Shown here: in pieces, positions 17,028 through 26,700 of the stretch
Numbering within the stretch: the first letter of the stretch is position 1
Layout: each line of letters starts with the position of its first letter
Made by a program: the position numbers and the translations under genes
From: G965227875 sp965227875
GTDB lineage: Bacteria; Pseudomonadota; Alphaproteobacteria; Rhizobiales; JAJFHC01
Length of the DNA stretch: 64,000 nt
Assembly (NCBI GenBank): GCA_965227875.1
Contig: OZ245783.1
Location: forward strand, 1,674,001-1,738,000
Direction: 5' to 3'
Notes under the pieces: model-generated
Told to the model about the DNA's origin: nothing
Seen by the model: the letters and a program-made list of their open reading frames with translations, nothing else
Database searches by the model: none

Positions 17028-18095
17028 ATGACATTGCTGATTCTCTTCGTGCTGCTCGCCATCGGCGTGTCCTTTCTCTGTTCCATCCTCGAGGCGGTGC
17101 TTCTGTCGATCACGCCGTCCTTCGTGGAGGCGGCCGAGGATGAGCGCCCGAAACTTGCCGACAAGCTGAGAGGTTTGCGGGCCGATATCGAACGCCCGCT
17201 CGCCGCGATCCTTTCGCTCAACACGATCGCGCACACCGTGGGCGCGACCGGCGCCGGCGCCCAGGCCGCGCTGGTGTTCGACGACGCTGGCGTGGGCGTG
17301 TTTTCCGCCCTGCTGACCCTCGGCATTCTCGTGCTGTCCGAAATCATCCCCAAGACGTTGGGGGCGACCTACTGGCGTGCGCTGGCGCCGTTCGCCGTAC
17401 GGGTGCTGCCCTGGCTGATCATCGTGCAGCTGCCGCTCGTCTGGATGAGCCAGGCGATCACGCGGGTTCTTACGCGCGGCGGGGGCGACACGGAAATCTC
17501 TCGCGAGGAGATCACGGCGCTGACCACCGCCGGCCAGCGTCTGGGCGTCGTGGAGGAGGACGAAAACCGCGTCGTCGCCAACCTGTTCCGCCTGCCGGAA
17601 ATCGAGGCCCACGAGGTGATGACGCCGCGAACGGTGATCGAGCACGTGCCGGCCGACGCGACCGTGACGTCCGCCGTCGCGGGACGGGACTCCTTCCCGT
17701 TTTCGCGCATGCTGGTCAGCGGCGACTCCATCGACGATGTCCAGGGCTTCGTCCTGACCCGCGACCTGCTCTTCGCGGCCATTCGCGGCGAGAAGGACCG
17801 GCCGGTGTCCGAGTTCGCCCGCGATATCCTGCGCGTGGCCGAGTCGACGGACCTCGACTCGCTCTTCGACCTCCTCATGGAACGCGACGCCCATATCGCC
17901 CTGGTCGAGGACGAGTACGGCGGAACGGCCGGGCTCGTCACCATGGAAGACGTGCTCGAGACGCTGCTGGGCACCGAGATCGTGGACGAACTCGACGAGG
18001 CGGCGAACCTCAGGAAAGTGGCGCGGCTGCGGGCCCGTCAGCGTCGCGGGCCGACGGAAGATGCAGCGGCGGAGCCGTCGCCTGAAGCCGGGTGA
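17028..18095 (+). CDS. CNNM-domain/CBS-pair membrane protein (HlyC/CorC-like)
   Basis: A 355-residue protein. The N-terminal ~150 residues are a CNNM (DUF21) membrane domain with three or four helices and the SEIIPKTLGATYW motif. Next comes a CBS pair, including EVMTPRTVIEHVP and HIALVEDEYGGTAGLVTMEDVLE. It ends soon after, without the CorC/HlyC C-terminal domain found in longer relatives, so this is the short type. Family members are linked to Mg2+ (or Co2+) transport. A GAAAGG site precedes the ATG at 17028. Confidence 0.88.
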   Translation: MTLLILFVLLAIGVSFLCSILEAVLLSITPSFVEAAEDERPKLADKLRGLRADIERPLAAILSLNTIAHTVGATGAGAQAALVFDDAGVGVFSALLTLGILVLSEIIPKTLGATYWRALAPFAVRVLPWLIIVQLPLVWMSQAITRVLTRGGGDTEISREEITALTTAGQRLGVVEEDENRVVANLFRLPEIEAHEVMTPRTVIEHVPADATVTSAVAGRDSFPFSRMLVSGDSIDDVQGFVLTRDLLFAAIRGEKDRPVSEFARDILRVAESTDLDSLFDLLMERDAHIALVEDEYGGTAGLVTMEDVLETLLGTEIVDELDEAANLRKVARLRARQRRGPTEDAAAEPSPEAG

Positions 18096-18296
18096 TCCGT
18101 TCCTCCGGGCGGCGTCGCGCGAACGACAGCCCGGCCTTGCATTCCCTCCTCCCTTTGGCGCCCCTGTAGCGACCCTTGTCCCGTTCCGGTTTCGACAGCC
18201 GGAAATCGGGGTGTGTCGCACGCTCCGAACCGGATAGTCTTCGACGCAAGCCGAACCCGGTTTCGGTCCCCTCAAGGAATGCGAGCAGGAGCCCCC

Positions 18297-19520
18297 ATGA
18301 CGCCACCCGCCGACAGCACGGACAGCCAACCCTGGGACGGGCCACGCTGGGCCACCAGCCGGCACAACTGCGATCCGGCGATCGCGGTGCCGCCCCACGC
18401 GGTCGAACTGCATGACCTGACGATCCGCGACGGCGAGGAGTCCGCGGACCTCGCCTTCACGACGGCGGACAAGGTGAAGATCGCCGAGGCGCTGGCCCGT
18501 CTCGGCATCAGGCGCACCGAGATATTCCTGACCGTGCCGGGCTGGCAGGAGGTCATCCGGGAAATCATGCGCCGGGACCTCGGCATGGATTTCTGGGTCA
18601 CCTGGCAGCCGGGCCGCGTCGAACGGGCGCTCGACATGGGCGTCCGCCACGTCATGGTCTGGTACTTCGTCGGCGAGGATTTCCAGCAGCACGTCCTCAA
18701 GGTCGACCGCGGTGCGCAGATGGAGAAGATGATCGAGGAAGTGCGCAACGCCCGCGCCGCGGGCTGCGAGGTCAACCTCTTCATGCCGGAATCGACCCGC
18801 GCCGATCTCGGGCACCTCACCGCCGCCGCGCAGGCCGCGGAGAAGGAGGGTGCGGGCGCCGTCACGGTCGTCGACAGCCAGGGCATCGCCCGGCCCGCGG
18901 CCATGCGTTATCTCGTCGGCCATCTCAAGGAACACACCGGCCTCAAGGTCGAAGTTCATTGCCACAACGATTTCGGCCTCGCCGTCGCCAACGTTCTCGG
19001 CGGATACGAGGGCGGCGCCGACGTGCTTCAGGTCTCGGTCAACGGGATCGGCTACCGCGCCGGAAACGCCGCGATGGAATCCGTCGCCGCCGCGCTCGAG
19101 ATGATCTACGGCGCCGACTCGGGCCTGCAGCTCGACCGTCTGCCGGAGGTCAGCCGGCTCGTCGAAACCATCAGCGGCCTGCCTGTCGACTACTACAAGC
19201 CGGTCACCGGCAAGGGCGCCTTCCGCTACGAGCAATGGCGCGCGATCCGCGAGTTCACCGATGCCGGCCACCGCCGTTTCGCGTTTCCCTTCGAGCCCGA
19301 GGTCGTCGGCCGGACGGCGGATCTCGTCATCGGCAAGTGGAGCGACAGCGGGGCCGTGGTCCAGAAACTGACGGAGTACGGCCTGACGGCGACCCCGGAA
19401 CAGGTGGGCCGGATCCTCACGCGAAGCCAGCGCGCCGGGGCCGCCCGCCACCGTCCGCTTGAGGACGGCGAGTTCCTCGTCATCGCCGAATCGGAAGGCG
19501 CCCGCGACGTCGAATCCTGA
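18297..19520 (+). CDS. DRE-TIM metallolyase-like protein (HMGL / isopropylmalate synthase superfamily)
   Basis: A 407-residue protein of the pyruvate-carboxyltransferase-like TIM-barrel group. The first motif LHDLTIRDGEES replaces the usual DTTLRDGEQ, keeping Arg-Asp; the metal histidines are in VHCHNDFGLAVAN; SVNGIGYRAGN is the substrate-side glycine motif. The sequence is closer in style to homocitrate/isopropylmalate synthases than to true HMG-CoA lyases. The ATG at 18297 has GCAGGAG six bases upstream. The HMG-CoA reductase gene follows on the same strand, which suggests the pair handles an HMG-CoA-like or branched acyl-CoA. The exact reaction is not decidable here. Confidence 0.78.
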   Translation: MTPPADSTDSQPWDGPRWATSRHNCDPAIAVPPHAVELHDLTIRDGEESADLAFTTADKVKIAEALARLGIRRTEIFLTVPGWQEVIREIMRRDLGMDFWVTWQPGRVERALDMGVRHVMVWYFVGEDFQQHVLKVDRGAQMEKMIEEVRNARAAGCEVNLFMPESTRADLGHLTAAAQAAEKEGAGAVTVVDSQGIARPAAMRYLVGHLKEHTGLKVEVHCHNDFGLAVANVLGGYEGGADVLQVSVNGIGYRAGNAAMESVAAALEMIYGADSGLQLDRLPEVSRLVETISGLPVDYYKPVTGKGAFRYEQWRAIREFTDAGHRRFAFPFEPEVVGRTADLVIGKWSDSGAVVQKLTEYGLTATPEQVGRILTRSQRAGAARHRPLEDGEFLVIAESEGARDVES

Positions 19521-19594
19521 GCCGCGCCGGACGGGCACGGGCCCCGCGGTCCGGCCGAACTGTCTGCCTCACCCACCCCACGGAGCCTTCTCCC

Positions 19595-20860
19595 ATGCCA
19601 GCCACCAACTCCCGCATCCCGGGCTTCCACACCCTCGCGCGCACCGAACGGTTCGAAAAGGTCCGTGAGGCTGCGGGCCTCGACGCCGATACCGCCCGCG
19701 CCTTCCTCGCGGCCAGCGATCCACTTGGCGAAACGGCGGACCACCTGAGCGAGAACGTCATCGGCACGTTCAACCTGCCGCTCGGCATCGCCACCAACAT
19801 GATCGTCGACGGCGCGGACGTGCTGGTGCCCATGGCGACGGAGGAGTCTTCCGTGATCGCCGCGGTGTGCAACGGCGCGCGCCAGTGCCGCGAAGCCGGC
19901 GGCTTCTTCACCGGCACCAGCGGGGCGAACATGATCGCCCAGATCCAGGTGACGGGCCTCCCCAACCCCTTTGCGGCCCGGGCCGCCGTGCTCGAGCGCG
20001 AGGACGAGATCGCCGGGATCTGCAACGCCCTCGACCCCATGCTGGTGAAGCTCGGCGGCGGGTTCCGCGGTGTCGAGGGCCGGGTGCTCGACGCGGGCGA
20101 GCCCATGCTGGTGATCCATCTCATCGTCGACACCCGGGACGCCATGGGCGCCAACGCCGTCAACACCATGGCCGAGGCGCTGGCGCCGAAAGTCGAGGGC
20201 TGGACCGGAGGCCGGGTTGGCCTGCGCATCCTCTCCAACCTCGCCGACCGCCGCCTCGCCCGTGCCCGTGCCATCTGGCCGGTCGAGTCCATCGGCGGCG
20301 AGGCGGTGCGCGACGGGATGCTGCGGGCCGCTGCCTTCGCCGTCGCCGATCCCTACCGGGCGGCCACCCACAACAAGGGCATCATGAACGGGATTTCCGC
20401 CGTGGTGCTCGCCACCGGCAACGACACCCGCGCGGTGGAAGCCGGTGCCCATGCCTACGCGGCCCGGTCGGGACAGTATTCCGCGCTCACCCGCTGGGAG
20501 GCGGACGGCGACGGCAACCTCGCGGGCTCGATCGAGCTGCCCATGCCCGTGGGGATCGTCGGCGGGGCGACGAAGGTCCACCCCACCGCGCGCATGTGCC
20601 TCGACATCATGGGCATCACGTCGGCCGACCGGCTCGCCCGCATCATCGCCGCCGTGGGTCTGGTCCAGAACTTCTCCGCCATGAAGGCGCTCGCCACCGA
20701 GGGCATCCAGCGCGGCCACATGGCGCTCCACGCCAAAAACGTCGCCATCGCCGCCGGGGCCACGGGCAACCAGATCGACGCCGTCGCCCGCGAAATGATC
20801 GCCCGCTCGAGCGTCCGCGCCGAAACGGCCGAGGAAATCCTCGCCAAACTCGGCAACTGA
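19595..20860 (+). CDS. Hydroxymethylglutaryl-CoA reductase, class II (degradative)
   Basis: A 421-residue class II HMG-CoA reductase. The catalytic set is complete: Glu83 (ATEES), Lys261 (HNKGIMNG), Asp277 (GNDTRA) and His375 (GHMALHAKN). The ENVIGTFNLPLGIA and RDAMGANAVNTM motifs are the family signatures. Class II enzymes usually run in the oxidative direction, mevalonate to HMG-CoA, using NAD. It lies 74 bases after the DRE-TIM enzyme gene. No other mevalonate-pathway gene is in the window, which fits catabolism rather than isoprenoid synthesis. Confidence 0.93.
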   Translation: MPATNSRIPGFHTLARTERFEKVREAAGLDADTARAFLAASDPLGETADHLSENVIGTFNLPLGIATNMIVDGADVLVPMATEESSVIAAVCNGARQCREAGGFFTGTSGANMIAQIQVTGLPNPFAARAAVLEREDEIAGICNALDPMLVKLGGGFRGVEGRVLDAGEPMLVIHLIVDTRDAMGANAVNTMAEALAPKVEGWTGGRVGLRILSNLADRRLARARAIWPVESIGGEAVRDGMLRAAAFAVADPYRAATHNKGIMNGISAVVLATGNDTRAVEAGAHAYAARSGQYSALTRWEADGDGNLAGSIELPMPVGIVGGATKVHPTARMCLDIMGITSADRLARIIAAVGLVQNFSAMKALATEGIQRGHMALHAKNVAIAAGATGNQIDAVAREMIARSSVRAETAEEILAKLGN

Positions 20861-21578
20861 ACCGCCCCGCGCAAAGCTGGGATCCGAAGCCCGGACGCAG
20901 GCTTTATCAAGCCTCCGCATTCCTGACGAAAGTCAGGATCCATGCGCCACACAGCGACCCCGCGACTGCCGCTGGATCCCGGATCAGATCCGGGATTTCG
21001 TCTTCCGGAACGAGGGGGAGTCGTTCCCCGGACGAGCACCCGCGAGATCCGGGGCCGGCCCGGATCGAAGCCTTGGTTCGGTATGGTCCCGGACGATCCC
21101 GGCGGATCTCCGGGAAACGGGCCGACGAATACCCTCCTACGTTCTGGCCGGACCTGCCCCCGGCAGACCACCCCCTCCGTCTTTGTCGGGCCTGACCCGG
21201 CAATCCAGCCACACGCCCCCGCCCGGTCCGCCGCTGGATACGCGGACCAAGCCCGCGCAAGGCGAAAGGCGGGCAAGGGCCCAGGTTTTATCAAGCCTCC
21301 GCATTTCTGACGAAAGTCAGGATCCATGCGCCACGCAGCGATCCCCGCGACTGCCGCTGGATCCCGGATCAGGTCCGGGATTTCGGAGACCATTGGCCCA
21401 CCCCTCCGTCTTTGCCGGGCTCGACCCGGCAATCCAGCCACACGCCTCCGCCCGCACCCCGGAGCGCCGGCCGGCGGATTCGCGGAACACTGCAACCGTG
21501 CACAGGCCGATCACAAAGCTCGACATCGGCGACGATTCCGGTTTCAAATCGGGGGCAACTCAGTCCGAGGGATCTTCC
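20861..21578. repeat. 718-base intergenic region filled with dispersed repeat elements
   Basis: Two ~98-base direct copies lie at 20903-21000 and 21287-21385. Each contains CTGACGAAAGTCAG and the palindrome ATCCCGGAT-CAG-ATCCGGGAT (the second copy reads AGG). Between them, 21085-21120 repeats the GGTCCCGGA...TCCGGGAAACGG module of the 1.3-2.0 kb array. GGGCCTGACCCGGCAATCC and a GGGCTCGACCCGGCAATCC variant also recur (21188 and 21417). Frames through it are low-complexity and not credible genes. The start region of the next gene, with its GAGGGA site, occupies the last 20 bases. Confidence 0.85.
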
Positions 21579-22481
21579 ATGACCACTCCGAAAATCGGCT
21601 GGCGCGGGTCGTTCGCCGTCATCGTCACGCCTTTTGACGCGGGCGGCGCCATCGACGAGGCCGCCTATCGCGATGTCGTCGACTTCGTCATCGACGCCGG
21701 CTGCCACGGGGTGATCGCGGCCGGCAGCACCGGCGAGTTCTTCCTCATGTCCGACGACGAACGCGCCCGCGTCTTCCGCCTCGCGGTCGACCAGGTTGCC
21801 GGGCGCGTGCCGGTCCTGGGCTGTCCGTCGGCCATTCGCACCGAGGACGTGGTCCGCCTGACCGTGGCCGCCCGCGAGGCCGGCTGCGACGGGGTGCTGG
21901 CGCTCACCCCGCTCTACGTGCCGCTCGGACCCCGCGAGATCACCGAGTTCTACCGCCGGGTCGCCGGCGAGGGCGGCCTGCCGGTCATGCTCTACAACTC
22001 GCCGAAATACGTGAACAGCGTGCTCGACGCGCCCCTCGTCGCCAGCCTGATGGAGATCGACAACATCGTCGCCATCAAGGACACGACCTGGGACCTCTAC
22101 ACCACCATGGACCTCATCCGGACCTGCGGGCCGGAGCTCTGCGTCTTCATCGGGCTGGAAGACATTCTCCTGCCGGCCGTCTCCATCGGGGTGCACGGTG
22201 TCGTCGCCATGTTCCCCCAGGTGGTCGGGCGCATGGCCGTCGACCTCTGGGACGCGGCCGTCGCCGGCGACACGGAACGTGCCCGGGACCTGCACTACAA
22301 GATGGTTCGGGCCTATCACATATTCGGCGTCGGCAGCGGCTACATGGGCATCAAGGAGGCGATGACCATGCTCGGCCGCCCCGCCGGCCACCCCCGCGCG
22401 CCGCTGCTCCCCTTCGATGACGGCCAGAAGGCCCGGATCCGCGAGATCCTCACCGACATCGGCCTCATGGACGCCCGATGA
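21579..22481 (+). CDS. Dihydrodipicolinate synthase family protein
   Basis: A 300-residue DHDPS/N-acetylneuraminate-lyase TIM barrel. Lys167 (VAIKDTT) is the Schiff-base lysine, Tyr139 (MLYNSP) the general acid/base, and GSTGE (49-53) the carboxylate-binding motif. This is probably a catabolic aldolase or dehydratase rather than DapA: it sits in a catabolic cluster and the C-terminal half diverges from biosynthetic DapA. The ATG at 21579 has GAGGGA seven bases upstream; longer frames enter the repeat region. The product is probably pyruvate or another 2-oxo acid from an unknown substrate. Confidence 0.87.
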   Translation: MTTPKIGWRGSFAVIVTPFDAGGAIDEAAYRDVVDFVIDAGCHGVIAAGSTGEFFLMSDDERARVFRLAVDQVAGRVPVLGCPSAIRTEDVVRLTVAAREAGCDGVLALTPLYVPLGPREITEFYRRVAGEGGLPVMLYNSPKYVNSVLDAPLVASLMEIDNIVAIKDTTWDLYTTMDLIRTCGPELCVFIGLEDILLPAVSIGVHGVVAMFPQVVGRMAVDLWDAAVAGDTERARDLHYKMVRAYHIFGVGSGYMGIKEAMTMLGRPAGHPRAPLLPFDDGQKARIREILTDIGLMDAR

Positions 22482-22829
22482 TCACGCTGTCCCGGACCGG
22501 CAGTCCGGCCGGACGCCGCGGTCTCGCAGGCCGCCTGGAAATGCAGGCCGGCGCCGGTCGGATCGATGGATCCCGGATCAGGTCCGGGAATTCGGCTGGT
22601 ACATACGACCCCGGTTCCCGCATGCGGTCGGAGATTGCGGCAAACACGTGCGGTCCCGTGCCCCGGATATGGCCCGTAGGTCCGGCAAACGCGAACCCGC
22701 CCGTTTCCCGGATATGGTCCGGAGGTCCGGCGAACGCGAACCTCCTCGTTTCCCGGAGCGCCGGAAGGCGCATCCGGGACCGTTCCGGCACGTGCCCCCG
22801 CTCGGCCCCGGCGGCGGCGAGGTGAGCGC
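22482..22829. repeat. Intergenic region with four tandem copies of a 45-bp unit
   Basis: Units start at about 22612, 22657, 22702 and 22747, with the pattern CGTTTCCCGGATATGG ... AGGTCCGGCGAACGCGAAC; the outer copies are degenerate. A single ATCCCGGATCAGGTCCGGGA palindrome precedes them (22569). No gene is seen. GAGGTG before 22830 serves the next gene. Confidence 0.75.
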
Positions 22830-23741
22830 ATGACGGACACCACCGCCGAAAGCCGGGACACGGTACTGTCCGGCATCGTCATCATGCTGGTCGGGCTGTG
22901 CACGGCCGCGCTCAACGGCGCGGTGATGAAGTCGCTCACGCCCCACCTGCCGGAGGTCCAGATTGTCTGGGGACGCTACCTCGCCTATTTCGCGATCATG
23001 CTGCCCATCGCGCTTGCCCGCCACGGGCTCGCGACCTTCACGCCGCCCGCACCCGCACGCCAGATCGTGCGCGCACTGCTGCTCGTCGTCTCGACCGTGG
23101 CCTTCGCGGCGGGCGTGGCGGAACTGCGCTTCGCCGACGCCATCGCCATCCTTTACGTCTACCCGTTCGTGCTGACCCTGCTGTCGCCCTGGATGCTGGG
23201 CGAGAAAGTGCCCCGGGCAGCCTGGTTCGGCGTCGTAGGCGGTTTCATAGGGGTGCTCATCGTCATGCGCCCCGACCCGGCCAGTTTCAACTACCACGCC
23301 TTGCTGGTCTTCATCTGCGGCACGGTGCTCGCCGTCCATCTCGCCTTCACCCGCCAGCTGGCCTTGACCACGAGCCCCGTCATCACGTCCACGTACACCG
23401 CCTTCGTCTGCCTCGCGACGCTCAGCCTCGCCGTACCCTTTTTCTGGGAGCCCGTGCCGACGGACCTGCTGTGGCGCTTCGGCGTGCTCGGGATCACCAG
23501 CGCCGCCAGCCACGGCCTCATCCTCATGGCGTTCGCCAGAGCGCCTGCGCCCGTGCTCGCGCCCTTCGCCTATGGCGAGATCGTCGCCGCCGTCGGCATC
23601 GGCTTCGCCATCTTCGGCAACCTGCCCGACATGATCGCCTGGGCGGGGATTGCCGTCATCATCGCCAGTGGTCTAATAGTCGCCCGGGCACCCGCGCGCA
23701 TCGGCCTGCCGCTCAGCCGCCGCCGCCCGCCCGCCCCCTGA
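22830..23741 (+). CDS. EamA/DMT family permease
   Basis: A 303-residue membrane protein with about ten hydrophobic helices in two EamA halves. The first half ends in LSPWMLGEKVPRAAWFGVVGGFIGVLIVMRP; the conserved GE-x-V motif and the GFIGV glycine helix are typical. Members export or import small metabolites. It lies between the DHDPS-like aldolase and the hydantoinase/oxoprolinase, 24 bases before the latter, so it probably moves a substrate or product of this cluster. Confidence 0.87.
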   Translation: MTDTTAESRDTVLSGIVIMLVGLCTAALNGAVMKSLTPHLPEVQIVWGRYLAYFAIMLPIALARHGLATFTPPAPARQIVRALLLVVSTVAFAAGVAELRFADAIAILYVYPFVLTLLSPWMLGEKVPRAAWFGVVGGFIGVLIVMRPDPASFNYHALLVFICGTVLAVHLAFTRQLALTTSPVITSTYTAFVCLATLSLAVPFFWEPVPTDLLWRFGVLGITSAASHGLILMAFARAPAPVLAPFAYGEIVAAVGIGFAIFGNLPDMIAWAGIAVIIASGLIVARAPARIGLPLSRRRPPAP

Positions 23742-23765
23742 TCCGAACCGGAGTCAACGCCACCC

Positions 23766-26700
23766 ATGTCCGCGTCCGCCCCCGCATCGCGCACCCCCTG
23801 CCGCCTCGCCGTCGATATCGGCGGGACCTTCACCGACGTGGTCCTCGAGAAGGACGGCGTCCAGACGACGGCCAAGGTGCTGACCACGCCGGCCCGCCCG
23901 GCCAACGGGTTCATGGCCGGCCTGCGCGAAGCCCTGAACGCGGCCGGCGTCACACCGGGCGAGATCACGCTCATCGTCCATGGCACGACCCTGGCCACCA
24001 ACGCGCTCATCGAGCGCAAGGGCGCGCGCACCGCCCTCATCGCCACGCAAGGCCACCGCGACACCATCGAGATTGCCTACGAGAACCGCTTCGACCAGTA
24101 CGACATCAATGCCGACCGGACCCGGCCCCTGGTCTCGCGGGACCTGCGGTTCACCGTTCCCGAACGGCTCGATCACAAGGGCAACGTCCGCACCCCCCTC
24201 GACGAGGCGGCGGTCGAGGCGCTGGCCGGAACCTTGCGTTCGGAAGGCATCGAGAGCGTCGCCGTCGGCCTTCTCCACGCCTATGCCAATCCGGTGCATG
24301 AACGGCGCATCGCAGAGATCCTGTCCGCCGCCCTGCCCGGCCTCACCATCTCGCTGTCGAGCGACGTCTGCCCGGAGATTCGCGAATACGAACGCCAGAC
24401 GACAACCTGCGCGAACGCCTATGTGCGCCCTGTCATGGAGCGCTACCTCAACGACCTGCGCGAACGGCTCGAGGCCGAAGGGATCACCTGCCCCTGCCTG
24501 CTGATGACCTCGGGCGGCAACCTCGTCACCATCGACACCGCCGCGCGTTATCCCGTTCGGCTCGTGGAATCCGGACCCGCCGGCGGCGCCATCCTCGCCG
24601 CCCATATCGCCCGCAGCCTCGGCGAGGACCGCGTCGTCTCCTTCGACATGGGCGGCACGACGGCGAAGATCTGCATGATCGACAACGGCGAACCGTTGCT
24701 GAGCCGCACCTTCGAGGTCGACCGCGCACACCGCTTCATGAAGGGCAGCGGCTTTCCGGTGAAGATCCCCGTGGTCGAAATGGTCGAGATCGGCGCGGGC
24801 GGCGGTTCTCTCGCGCACGTGGACAATCTGGGACGCATCCGCGTCGGACCCGAAAGCGCGGGCGCCGACCCGGGACCGGCGTGCTACGGCCGTGGCGGCG
24901 AGCGGCCCGCCATCACCGACGCGAACCTACTCATGGGGCGCTTCGACCCGGACCGGTTTGCCGGCGGCGCCATGACGCTTGATGTTGCCGCGGCGACGAG
25001 GGCGGTGCAGACCCATGTCGGCGGACCGCTCGGCCAGGAGGCCACCGATGCGGCCCTCGCCATTGTCGAGATCGTCGACGAGAACATGGCCAGCGCCGCC
25101 CGCGTCCACGCGGTGGAACGCGGCATGGAGATCGCCGGGCGCACCATGATCGCCTTCGGCGGCGGCGCGCCTCTCCATGCCCTTCGCGTCGCCCAGAAAC
25201 TCGGGATTTCGAAGGTGATCGTGCCCGCCAATGCGGGCGTCGGCTCCGCCGTCGGTTTCCTGCTGGCGCCCGTGGCCTACGAGGTGGTGCGCAGCCAGTA
25301 CATGCGGCTCGACCGCTTCGAGGCCGCCGCACTCAATACCGTGTTCGACGAGATGATCGCGGAGGCGACGGACGTCGTGCGGCTCGGTGCGCCTTCGGGC
25401 GACCTGGAAATCCGCCGCCACGCCTATGCGCGCTATGTCGGACAGGGCCACGAGGTGAAGATCGCGCTCGCCGACCGCGCGTTCACCGACGCCGACGCCG
25501 ACGGCCTGCGCGAGGCTTTCGAGGCCGAATACCGCCGCCAGTACGGCCGCACGGTGCCCGGCCTCGCGGTGGAGGTGCTCACCTGGTCCGCGACCGTTTC
25601 GGAATCCGGCGGCGACGCCAGCCGTATCGCTGCCGCGGACGAGATCACGGACGCGGGCGACGAAAGCCGCGCCGTGCACTTTCCCGGCGCAGCGGAGGCC
25701 GTCGGCACCGCGATCCGCCCGCGCGCGAGCCTGCGCGATAGCGAGATGCTCGCCGGGCCGGCCATCCTGACCGAGCCCCAGACCAGCACCGTCCTGCCGG
25801 AAGGATACACGGCCACCCGCAACGCCTTCGGCGACCTCGTCATGGACCGCGTCGACGCCACGCGCGAAACAGCGCCCGCCGTCGCCGCCAACGTGCGCAA
25901 CCAGGTGCTGTGGGACCGCATCATCGCGGTGGTCGAGGAACAGGCCCAGGCCATCATCCGCACCGCATTCTCGACATCGGTACGAGAGGCGGGCGACCTC
26001 TCCGCCGGGGTCTACGACCTCAAGGGCCGCATGCTCGCCCAGGCAGTCACCGGCACGCCAGGCCATGTCAACGCCATGGCGGCGTCGGTGCGCTTCTTCC
26101 TCGAGAAGTTCCCGATCTCGTCGATGAAGGAAGGCGACGTCTACGTCACCAACGACCCGTGGCTGGGCACCGGCCACCTCTTCGACTTCACCGTCGTCAA
26201 CCCGGTCTTCATGGACGGACGCTGCCGGGCGCTCTTCGCCTCCACCGTCCACGTGGTCGATATCGGCGGTCGCGGCTTCGGCCCCGACGCCGGCCAGGTC
26301 TACGAGGAAGGCATCAACATTCCCATCATGCACATGTTCCGCGAGGGCGAGGCCAATGAGACGCTGTTCTCCATCGTCGAGGCCAATGTGCGCGAACCCG
26401 TCCAGGTGATCGGTGACATGTACTGTCTCGCCACCAGCAACGATGTCGGCGCACGCCGTCTCATCGACCTGATGCGCGAGTTCGACCTGCCGGATCTCGA
26501 GGAGATCGGCGAACACATCATCGAGACCTCCCGCACGGCCATGTTGGAGGACATTGCCCGCCTGCCCCAGGGCGTCTACGAGAACGAGATGACCGTCGAC
26601 GGCTACGACCGCCCGGTCCGGCTGCGGGCGCGGCTGACCGTCGGCAATGACGGCATCCATGTCGACTACGAAGGCACGTCGCCCGTCTCGCGCTTCGGCA

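Noticed and set aside
16917..19538. An 873-residue minus-strand open frame
   Set aside because: It is antisense to the CNNM/CBS and DRE-TIM genes, both with clear motifs, and has no domain of its own.
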